Assembly: GCA_001792895.1 (NCBI GenBank)
Contig: MARA01000021.1
Span: 124,001 to 188,000 of the forward strand
Length of the DNA stretch: 64,000 nt
Reading direction: 5' to 3'
Source: Lentinus brumalis
Taxonomy: Eukaryota > Basidiomycota > Agaricomycetes > Polyporales > Polyporaceae
Under the pieces are notes generated by a model, which saw nothing but the letters and a program-made list of their open reading frames with translations, had not been told where the DNA came from and ran no database searches. Positions 35,501 through 43,209 of this stretch are shown piece by piece (position 1 is the stretch's first letter; every line of letters starts with the position of its first letter). A program made the position numbers and the translations under genes.

Positions 35501-37446
35501 AAGGGAACGCGAAGGTAAATGTCTTCCTCCAAACGTGGTCGGCGAGTGTACGCCGAAACTCGCCCCTCCCGGAGGACCTGAGACGCATGCTCAGCGCAGC
35601 AGAAAAGTACGGGGTCAGGATAGACTCACCAAACCCAGCGCGAGCGATCAAGCATGCGATGCCGATCTGGTACCGTGTAGGAAAGGGAATGGGGCGAGTC
35701 ATGGCGAACTCGAAGTCAGCCCACTGCCTGCGCAGCGCCCACAACGTGAAGACAGTGCTGGACTGCATACGCGTCAGTAGCAGGCTCCCGACAGGAGGCT
35801 CTGCGAACGCGCACAAGCCACGACCAAACTGCCCCTGCACCCACTGTGATGACGACCGCAGGCTCCGAGGGTGTGACAACCCGCACAGGTGTGCAGAAGC
35901 AGCCAAGCGAACACTGATGAATCTGGTGCCGATCTGGAACGAGAGCAACCACATCACCTCAGACGGACTCACCCTGACGAAACGGCGCGAAGACCGCAAC
36001 CAGGACGCAGCTGCTAACAACGCGCGCGTAACTTTCAACCCGACGATATCGGACGACGGAGCTCTAGCAGACATATTCAGAGTCTTCATAAACAAAAGTG
36101 AGGACAACCGAACCGAACCTGCGCGCAGACAAACGCGTCAGTATGCCATCCAGCATGAAGCAGTTGAAGTCTATACGGACGGATCCTGTGAGGAGAACGG
36201 ATCCACGGGAGCCGTAGCGGGAAGCGGCGTATGGTTTGGAAGCGGGGACCCGCGAAACGCCGCCGTACGAGTACCTGGAACCAAACAAACCAATCAGACA
36301 GCGGAAATCTACGCCATAACAGTCGCAACTGCGATTGTACCGCCCTTTGCGCCCCTGCACGTGGTAACGGACTCCAAATACCTCGTGAACGGGCTGACGA
36401 GATGGCTGCCAAACTGGGAACGGAAAGGCTGGATTGGCATCGCAAACGCACTGCAACTGCAAGACCTCGTAGCGAGACTGCGTGCGCGATCGGCGGAAAC
36501 CACACTGCGATGGGTCCGAGGACACACGGGAGTCCCAGGAAACGAGGGTGCGGATGCGCTTGCAAAAGCGGGTGCATCCCTGCAACACCACATCCCGCTA
36601 CAACCCCCCCAGCTTGGATTCCTGAGAAGAGGAGCGAGCCTCAGAGGGCTGACCCAACGGCTGGCATACCGCGGCATCCGGACGAAGAGCGCTAAGGACG
36701 AGAGAGAGTCAACCACCAGAATGATCGAGCAAGTCAAAGACTCACTCCTGGAAAGCTTCGGAGTCGCCCCGACTGCTGGCGCCATCTGGAAGAGCATCCG
36801 GTCAAAAGACACACCCCGGAAGATGCGCGACTTTTGGTGGAAATCCCTCCACGATGCGCACCGGGTGGGACGATACTGGAGCCACATCGGAGGCTACGAG
36901 CAGCGTGCGACTTGCGCCGCTTGCGGAGGCGAGGAATCCCTGGAGCACATCCTGCTAGAATGCGACGCCCCTGGGCAAAAGCAAACCTGGAGGGAAGTAG
37001 ACCGAGCTCTGGCAAGAGCGAAAATCCCGGCCCAACGCAGAAACCTGGGATCAATATTGGGAATGCCAGCAGTCAAAGAAGCCAGCGACGTACCAGATGC
37101 AGGGAAAGGACAACAACGTCTCCGCCGCATACTCACCATGGAAGCTGTGCACTTCATATGGAAGCTTCGGTGCGAACGGGTGATACAGCATGATGGAGAT
37201 CCGGACAAATGGGTCAGCGAGCGTGCACTGACCAACAGGTGGTGGCAGGCCCTCAACCGACGCCTCCGGATCGACCAAGGCCTCACCGCGAGACGGCTGG
37301 ACAGACAAGCACTCGACCGCAAACTAGTACTGGACACATGGTCCCCCCTCATCGTGAGGAGAGCAGAACTCCCGGAGGACTGGATTGGAAAGTCGGGGAT
37401 TTTAGTGGGTACACAGGGTAACGACGCACTGGTCGGAGTTGGCTAG
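32524..37446 (+). CDS. LINE ORF2: endonuclease, reverse transcriptase, RNase H (1,640 aa)
   Basis: A single open frame. First an APE-type endonuclease (residues about 30-290: SLNMRGYG, ILAVQETHLTEE, LLGDFNVVEDSLDR, SQSRIDRIYATG, TDHRIVSIS). Next a reverse transcriptase (about 560-830: NYRPITLLNSDYKVM, ALDQEKAYDRIDH, RGVRQGDPLSCLLFDLAIEP, and the catalytic box LFADD near residue 764). Then RNase H (about 1215-1350: YTDGSCEENG, QTAEIYAI, VVTDSKYLV, GHTGVPGNEGADALAKAG, all four acidic catalytic positions present). Last a C-terminal Cys/His segment (CAACGGEESLEHILLEC, near 1463). Together these carry out target-primed reverse transcription. The intact catalytic residues and the lack of stops argue for recent activity. 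Confidence 0.93.
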   Translation: MVVDPSAEHGGTGHARRQTRKRKHKSRAELTIASLNMRGYGVARHGGTSEKWMTINQLIRDERIAILAVQETHLTEERVTALNDLFRATMLVVAGLDEENQTGARGVAFALNKRLVNTDGATTHLACAGRALHLKVPWTRGRILMLLNVYAPNDTRDNAAFWTHLTESVRSGLLPKPDILLGDFNVVEDSLDRLPPRRDPIEAVEALQGLCRELAVTDGWRTRETATRMYTYAQLSTGSQSRIDRIYATGAILQAANDWGTRGPGIPTDHRIVSISITNREDPYVGKGRWAVLPALLKDKIFIDELHRQGMALQAELDEEAARTPSRNPQVAYASFKAAVISAARRRAKQCIPKLDRQIAGLSKDISDALNRPGTRTDDERNNVTILQERLIELELRRFGRKRTVVAVNDWVQGETICKYWTRLNAAPLPSTILYELRRTSADGNVSSTKRSDEMVTIAKDHYDQLQRDPDVSRVAQTEEMNTVLQTLEEAVSIDDKQTLAGRLTEQEIERSLKESANGKAAGLGGLPTEIWKLLMARHKAAVAKKRPALNIIKILRRVFNDVEEHGISENTGFAEGWICPIYKLKKDVRDIVNYRPITLLNSDYKVMTRALANRIARVAGALIHPDQAGFVPGRQIFDHIKLNKLIIDYAEAEEVNGVIIALDQEKAYDRIDHAYLWRCLEQLNFPDEFIQTIKHLYAAANSVVIVNGVKSAWFRITRGVRQGDPLSCLLFDLAIEPLACMLRQSALQGLTIPGTPDRLIARLFADDTTTYLSEHDDYETLSTILRKWCQASRAKFNDDKSEYIPIGTKAHRSSMVNGTSASRIAQTLPPDAKIVRDGVAIRSLGAWMGNGADQATPWLPVVAAIRTRLEKWGSRHPTLYGRKLAVGMDVGGRTQFLARAQAMPEEIETQIAGMIANFAQNGDKHPRVGKETLYKPLEQGGVNLLDIKARNEAIDLTWLRDYLNLTASRPTWAYVADALIARAALGDSRAVEGNAKVNVFLQTWSASVRRNSPLPEDLRRMLSAAEKYGVRIDSPNPARAIKHAMPIWYRVGKGMGRVMANSKSAHCLRSAHNVKTVLDCIRVSSRLPTGGSANAHKPRPNCPCTHCDDDRRLRGCDNPHRCAEAAKRTLMNLVPIWNESNHITSDGLTLTKRREDRNQDAAANNARVTFNPTISDDGALADIFRVFINKSEDNRTEPARRQTRQYAIQHEAVEVYTDGSCEENGSTGAVAGSGVWFGSGDPRNAAVRVPGTKQTNQTAEIYAITVATAIVPPFAPLHVVTDSKYLVNGLTRWLPNWERKGWIGIANALQLQDLVARLRARSAETTLRWVRGHTGVPGNEGADALAKAGASLQHHIPLQPPQLGFLRRGASLRGLTQRLAYRGIRTKSAKDERESTTRMIEQVKDSLLESFGVAPTAGAIWKSIRSKDTPRKMRDFWWKSLHDAHRVGRYWSHIGGYEQRATCAACGGEESLEHILLECDAPGQKQTWREVDRALARAKIPAQRRNLGSILGMPAVKEASDVPDAGKGQQRLRRILTMEAVHFIWKLRCERVIQHDGDPDKWVSERALTNRWWQALNRRLRIDQGLTARRLDRQALDRKLVLDTWSPLIVRRAELPEDWIGKSGILVGTQGNDALVGVG

Positions 37447-37508
37447 AAGCTGCCCCCTGGAAGTCCCACACTACCTCTGAAGGGTGTGCGTAAAGCATTT
37501 ACCCCGGC

Positions 37509-37585
37509 GTGGTGCTGTAAGTTACGACTTCGAAACCTGCGTAGCATACGGGAGAGCGAGAGCACTGCCCGTAAGTTAGCACCAC
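37509..37585 (+). other. 3' UTR stem-loop of the LINE
   Basis: GTGGTGCT (37509-37516) pairs perfectly with AGCACCAC (37578-37585), which abuts the A-tail. A GTAAGTTA motif follows the left arm and precedes the right arm. Such terminal stems are recognised by the reverse transcriptase in some LINEs and SINEs; whether this one is, is inference. Confidence 0.5.
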
Positions 37586-37602
37586 AAAAAAAAAAAAAAA
37601 AA

Positions 37603-37619
37603 ATAACCAGCAGGTACAT
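37603..37619 (+). repeat. right target-site duplication of the LINE
   Basis: ATAACCAGCAGGTACAT, identical to 25733-25749. On the minus strand it spells codons M-Y-L-L-V of the interrupted helicase. Confidence 0.92.
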
Positions 37620-37829
37620 TACTAGAAACCCTTTCTTCCCGGAGCCGGCCGGTGTCACTGCAAGAAGGTCGACACCGTCAAGGGCCTGACATATGCCGTC
37701 AAGCTGATAGCCATGGGGTTCGTATCCGAGCCGGGCTGTGATGATCTTGCAACAGAGTTCTCGGCCGGCAGCGCAAGCGAACTTGTAGATAGGAGGTGGG
37801 TCCGGAGGATTAGAGTGATGAGATAGCAT
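37603..37829 (-). pseudogene. RecQ/DEAD-like helicase pseudogene, N-terminal fragment split by the LINE
   Basis: From ATG 37829 on the minus strand the frame encodes about 75 residues, including ARLGYEPHGYQLDGICQALD (Q-motif-like region) and a Walker A in LLAVTPAGSGKKGF. The normal P-loop Thr/Ser (GSGKT/S) is Lys here, which should abolish ATP binding. The frame then runs into the LINE A-tail and resumes at 25749 on the same strand. RecQ-like helicases unwind DNA using ATP. This family is multicopy in agaricomycetes and often decayed. Confidence 0.65.
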
Positions 37830-38234
37830 TGTGTGGGCGTAGCGTAGCGTGTAGCAGCAGACGACGACGGGACAGAGGAGCGCGACGCGGGCGCCAACGC
37901 GTCGACGCGTCGTGTATAAATCTTGACGCGTCGTCGGAGATCAAATTGTTGCTGACAAATTCTGATACGGGACCACTCGGTTTTGTTCGTCAAACACACG
38001 CAGACTATCAGACAGCCAGACTGCATAGGACTGCATGGGCCGCCGTCTGGATCTTCGACTTACTTACTTTCGGATGGAATTGTGAGTCGCAGTCACTGCA
38101 ACCGAGCTCTTTTCAATTTGGACTGACCGACAAATTGCACAAGATGACAGAAGAGCTAATCTAGTGTACACATTCGTATCGCCAACCAGCTCTCTGTTTC
38201 ACAGTTTTCTGAGCAATGCTACGTTCCTTCTGCC
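37830..38234. other. intergenic upstream of the helicase pseudogene
   Basis: About 400 bp containing a TTTATACA box on the minus strand (about 37912-37919), which may be the old helicase promoter, and repeated GACGCGTCG motifs nearby. No gene seen. Confidence 0.45.
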
Positions 38235-39712
38235 TTACCAAATAGTGTCAGCGAGTACTGCAGCAACATCTTTGCCCCAAATGTCATGGGCAGCACCTGC
38301 AGAGCCAGGGGAATCAGTCAGCAGCCCGTCAGATAGCGGTCAAGCTCCGACGTACTCGACGGGTGGTAGTTGTTTCTGTATCGGTTGGTGCGATGAAAGT
38401 GAGTAACCAAGCTGCACTCCGCAATCTAAACTGATCAACGTACCCCCAGAAGCTGTTCGCGCCGCCATATGAAGTGGCGTCAACGAACCCGTACGCTGTC
38501 GGGCTGTTCAAGACTGTTGTGAAGGCCGCGTTCGAGTCCCAGAACCACGTGTTGACCTACACCGGCTCCCAACTCAATGTTTTTTTGGGAGGAGAGACGG
38601 GAGGAGAGCTTACCCCAGAGTTTGCAGCCTTGAACGAGGCGACCCTGGACGCGAGCTTCGAGTTGAATCCCGTGATAACCTTCTTCTCCAGGGCCTGCGC
38701 GTCCGCACTCTGAGACAGCATCTACAACAATTCCGCATGCACGGGTGAGCTGTTCTGACGAATCCCAAGGACAAAACACTGACGAGTGGGGATCGGTCGA
38801 CAGGTGGCACGTTTACGAAGAGGAAGTTCCTCGCCCCGACGTTACTGCGGGCAACACATCAGTCCTTGAACTCTCTGATCACCGACGGGTGACGCATGTG
38901 CTCACTACTGTCAATCGTTGGGGTCACAGAACGTCAGGCAATGTCGGGCAAATAAGGCAGCCATATGCGGGACGTACAAGCTTTTGGACCTGGCCGAAGT
39001 AGGAGTCCAGCAATACGTCCGAGAAACTGCCGAGATCGCAGGCACACCCAGGTTAGTCCATCCTCCATTCCCTTTGGCACAGTCTCGAATGACTTACGCA
39101 TCGCGGTCCCCGCTCTGGTAGTAGCTGTTTCCGATATCGTTGATCCCTATCCACACCGAGAAGAGCGCGTTGCTGCTCGTCCAAGGGGCGAATACTGGCT
39201 TGCTCGCTGCCTGGCCCATGAACTCGTTGACCTGGTCGATCAGCGAGAGCACCGTCGGCGTGTACGGCTGCACGAGCGACGCGTTGATAGTGGCGCCGCC
39301 ATACGCGTAGTTGTATGTCAAGATCAGCGACTTGTTGTATACCGTCGTGTCGACATCGACCCAGTTCGTGCCACCGACTGCCGTGAAACCCTACGGAGTG
39401 GATGTGTATGGACCTGATCAGATGTCGGGTGGCCACAGGAAGGCGTGGGCGGGAACGTACGGGGTACGGAGGATTTCCGAGCGGGTTTCCGGGTGCGGGG
39501 ACAGCGCCGGTCGTGGTGAACCCGGTTTGGGTGTACGAGTCTCCACTGGAATCCGCTGCCACGTGAGTACCCTCCAGTGAGATACTCGAACATGCACTGA
39601 CAAGCTGAACCAGAAGTTCGCGTCGCCGACGCTGCTCGGGACGCTGGTGGGTGCGGTTACCGTCGTTGTCGTGGTCGTGGCGGGCGCGCTCGTTGCGCCC
39701 GGGATGCACTGG
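38235..39712 (-). CDS. GDSL/SGNH esterase of the CE16 (acetylesterase) type
   Basis: An intron-rich minus-strand gene ending in TAA at 38237-38235. The joined product reads DANFWFSFGDSYTQTGF (block I with the catalytic Ser of GDS), NWVDVDTT, YNYAYGGATINASL, SVWIGINDIGNSYY (block III, GxND type), NFLFVNVPPVDRSPL and FWGNNYHPSSAAHDI (block V with the catalytic His). Family knowledge: secreted CE16 enzymes remove acetyl groups from hemicellulose oligomers. About eight short introns are needed, and one junction (KLY) requires a 2-nt exon. The most 5' exon, expected to carry the signal peptide, was not found: the frame is open upstream through PGATSAPATTTTTT to an acceptor at 39713, with no in-frame ATG. 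The 5' end is therefore uncertain. Confidence 0.75.
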
Positions 39713-40755
39713 CTATAGTCTATTGTGGGTGAGTGGCCACATCAGTTTCTATATCGCTCTACAATGCTCACAGTCATTAAGCTTTGTGCAGGTCGTTCTG
39801 TGTCAAGTGGTCAGCATGCCGATCACAAAAGCTGAAGGGAGACACCAACCCGGAGACACAAGTCGTCGCCCCAGTCCACCCGATCCCACCACCTGCAGCA
39901 CGTTCAGCCCCGCATTCGCTGTAGGTCATAGTTCAAGTAAGCACGTACACTGTCCCCACACAGTCTGCTGGGCGTCGACAAGACGCACGAACACGACAGA
40001 CGCGAACGCCGCAAGTGCAAGTCTTGAGAACATCGTCGAAGCCTCACTTACAGGCGACAGTCACGATGAAACGCCCTTCGTCGCCTCTTCCTCGAATATA
40101 TACATACTGTCCAGGAAGATGCTCGGGCGAAGTGTGTTCCGCCCAGCCTTTTGCGCGGTGCATCCTCGGAACAGGCCGCACAGACGCAACTTTGAATCGC
40201 GGCTCGTGAACCCATCACCGCATCCTGACCACCGTCCAGAACACCCCGTGAGCTGGACCGCACGCTGGGAAGGCAACCGAGGACAGCGGTCAGACACAGG
40301 ACGTGGATAGCGTTAAGCAACTGCCTCCGGTGTTCCGCCGCCTGAGTTTACGACGGTCCGTCTGCATCATGGGGTACGCTTGTGACGCATGCCACGCTAG
40401 GCCTGTCGTCTTTGATTTGTGCGTCGTTGTTCCCTGTAGTCCAGACCGTGCCAAATCACTCGGTCTTCCAGTCCACTACAGCAATACTTAGCAAACATCG
40501 CATCGGCCGCTGTGACGGTCCTTGGTAAGGTTCTCTCCATGATTTTACCTCTCTTGAGCCGGAGGTACGCTGCCTAGTTCACGCGAACATACGACTCATT
40601 GGAAAGGACATCGACATCTAAGCTTACGGTCTGATTTCTGTACCAACTTGAAAGTCGTGTCCCTGATACAGTACATATCACATTCATCATACGAAATCAG
40701 TGGGCATGTTGGATATGCAATCCGTCGCTTCAGCCACCGGTATGTTGAGTCTTCC
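39713..40755. other. intergenic, possible missing first exon of the esterase gene
   Basis: About 1 kb between the esterase and gene A. It may contain the undetected first exon of the esterase. Otherwise no coding or repeat signal was seen. Confidence 0.4.
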
Positions 40756-42680
40756 TCATCTCCAGGTATCCGTCTCGTTTACGTTCGAACTACCGCTCGA
40801 CGCCGACCGGGCTGAGCCGTTCAAAGGCATCCGAGGGACGTACTCGAGCGACGAGACTGAAGAGCTTGAAGAGAAGGTTGGGGCTGAGGCACGGGGAGCA
40901 CCGCGCTCTAGATGAGCAGGGAGTTGGCGAGGAGGGGACGCAAGTGCTCCAGTGTGTGGGGGTGGCGAGGGACTTGCACGAGCTGGCGTGGATGCGCCGC
41001 TGCGAGGAGGCGGGACGGGGGCATCCTCGGGGGCGGCATCCGATCCCGAGCAGCCGCTCAAAACCGACTGTGGAGGATCGTTCTGCGGCGTCGGGAAGTC
41101 ATTGTCATTGTCAGGAGGAGTGGTGGGGGAAACTGATATGGGAGAGGGAGCTGATGCGGGGGCGGCACCACGCCTCAAGTGAGCAGGCAGTTGGGGGGAA
41201 GCGGCTGCGGGTGCTCCATCGCGAAGACGCGGCGGAGGAGCACGAACTGGCTTGAACACGCCGCTTCGAGGAGACGGGGTGGAGACACCCTCGAATGCAG
41301 CGTTCTTCTTGTCGCTGTCCTCGCGCTGATGTCTGCGCTCTTCTTCTCGCCTCTTCTTCTCCTCTTCACGCTGTCGGGTCCTATGTACTTGGCATATACC
41401 TCCGCTACACAGCGTATTGTGGGTGGGACAAAGCTCTGGCTTCTTCTCCGCGGCCTTGATGAGGTCGAGGTCATTGTCCTCGGGATCATCCTCGTCCTCG
41501 TCGTCCGCAAATCCTGCCCAAAGGCCCTCCTCGGCCGATACATCTGGGGCAGTGGTTAATTCATCCCAAACGTCGCCGGAGTTGAGAGTGTCGGAGAAGT
41601 GATCATCCGGGTCCTCGTCCCCTCCTATGAACATCGCGTCGAGTGCGGCTTCAACGTCGCGTCCAGCAAAAGTCATTTGGTGATTGTAGACACCGTCCGT
41701 GGGTGAGAAAGTCTCGGGTTCACGCCCGCTGCTGAACGCACTAGAGCAAGACGATGGCGTGTCCGAGTTGGGCGTCGAGTTCCCGGACCTGGTGCTCGCT
41801 GTGGGAGGAACGGAAGCACGGTGAAGCGACTCCAGCGGAGTCCCTCTCGCCCACTTTCTGATCGGGGCCCCAGGGACCCTCAAGTCTTGCTGGCTCAGCC
41901 ATTCAGACGTTCCAACTAGATCCACTGGTCAGCTCTCTCAGAACAGTAGTAGGTCATGACGGACTGCGGCACATACCGACAGGTGCCACAGGCGCAGGCG
42001 CTGATTGCGGAGGCGGCGGGAAGTCGCTCTCCCGCAATGCTTCGCACAAATCATTTTGTATGACATCGCCGACCTTCGGAATGTCGCACCATCTTGTCGT
42101 CGGGTAGGGTGAGGCAAATTGAGATGGACTGTAGCGAGGTCAAGAGACGCTTACAACGCGGAAGATAGAACTGGCTCACCCTTTCGACTTGAACCAACCA
42201 TCCTTAATATCGACTCGTTTCCACCCTGGTGGAGGCTATTAGGCCAGGTCTCCTGAAGGCTTTAATGAGGCGTACCGTTCTTTTGAACGAGTCTGTCCGA
42301 CTTGTAGGTACAATAGAACACTTTCGAGACGTGCTTCGCGTCGTCGTCTTTCGGCTGCTTCAGAAATTCACACCATCTGTGGGCTCCAAGAATCTGGTAG
42401 AAGTCAGGCAACGACTCATCAATCTCGATGATGATGCAACCGGGCGACTAAGCAGAAAGGTCGGTAAGCACATACCCATGATCACCAATGCCTTCAAACT
42501 TACCGTGGGCTTATGGTAAAATGCAAGGAGGTATCGAACGTCTATACATACCGCTACCCATCGCGCGAAGAGCTTCTGATGCGTCTCCAGCTCCATGTTC
42601 GGTCGAGAAGGATAGGGGTATACCACTGTGAGGTATTTAGCACCATCAGCTATCGGGGGTGTAGGCGGCCGTTTGGTCAT
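40756..42680 (-). CDS. gene A: member of an unrecognised three-copy family (about 571 aa)
   Basis: Exons about 42680-42504, 42447-42276, 42225-42180, 42128-41978 and 41924-40756. I do not recognise the family. The N-terminal domain (MTKRPPTPP, GAKYLTVVYPYPSRPNME, LAFYHKPT, then IIIEIDESLPDF, ILGAHRWCEFL, VSKVFYCTY) has alternating strands and helices. A short bridge (RWCDIPKVGDVIQNDLC) follows, then a variable Ser/Pro/Thr region, an acidic stretch (DEDEDDPEDNDLDLIKAAEK) and a motif LC-x2-HN-x2-C-x3-IC followed by a charged helix (RQREEEKKRREEERRHQRE). Pro-rich repeats of the type LPAHLRRGA close the protein. Exon lengths 177/172/46 equal those of gene C. A TATA-like box is 64 bp upstream. It is divergent from gene D. 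Confidence 0.75.
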
Positions 42681-43209
42681 TGTGCGCTGGTGCACAAAAA
42701 GGGGGGAGACGTAGAAAAGTAAGGGAAGGAGAGGCTAACGGGGCTTATAACTGCTCAGCTCTCATTTACCGCAGCTACTTACCTGCAGCTCACCTGATTC
42801 GCTGCAGTGACCAGTTCAATCACTTACCGCACCCCTTGCAAGGGAAGCCTCAACGTCGCGGTGCAGCCCCCGAATCTTCCCGAGCGACCACCCGGTCTTC
42901 TTATTGCACGAGAGGATGGACGACACTTCGTCTGCTGATTTCATCTTCGGCATCTTCAGCGTCTCGGACCATCGCCTGCATCCGAAGTAAACCAGTGCGG
43001 AGTGCCTCGGACACAGGTAAGCATGGTCGGCCTAGAAGTGCTACTTAGTATCACGATGAATCGAGCGCACCAAGTCGGAGTGAAGCAAGTGAAGAGCCGG
43101 CGCCCATTTGGCGCGGAGACTGGTTATGTATGTACGTTGACTCGGAGCATCGCCACCGGACTGCACGAGTCTCTTCAAGACAAGTCTTACCCCGCTTCGC
43201 ACTACTTAC
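42681..43209. other. divergent promoter region between genes A and D
   Basis: 530 bp between two outward-pointing starts. Besides the gene A TATA-like box, no gene or repeat was identified. Confidence 0.5.
42744..42750 (-). promoter_or_regulatory. TATA-like box of gene A
   Basis: TTATAAG on the minus strand, 64 bp upstream of the gene A start. Confidence 0.45.

Larger units (their letters stand above)
25750..37602 (+). mobile_element. full-length non-LTR retrotransposon (LINE), 11,853 bp
   Basis: Bounded by a perfect 17-bp target-site duplication and ending in 17 A residues (37586-37602). Order: a 1.65-kb 5' leader, ORF0 (27402-28124), a 0.7-kb spacer, ORF1 (28831-31802, with an intron), a 0.7-kb spacer, ORF2 (32524-37446) and a 140-bp 3' UTR with a stem-loop. 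The ORFs are open, so the copy is young and possibly active. The architecture (CCHC-containing ORF1; ORF2 with APE-type endonuclease, reverse transcriptase and RNase H) resembles fungal Tad1-group LINEs, but at nearly 12 kb it is much longer than the usual 5-7 kb. It lies antisense to the helicase pseudogene that it splits. Confidence 0.93.
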
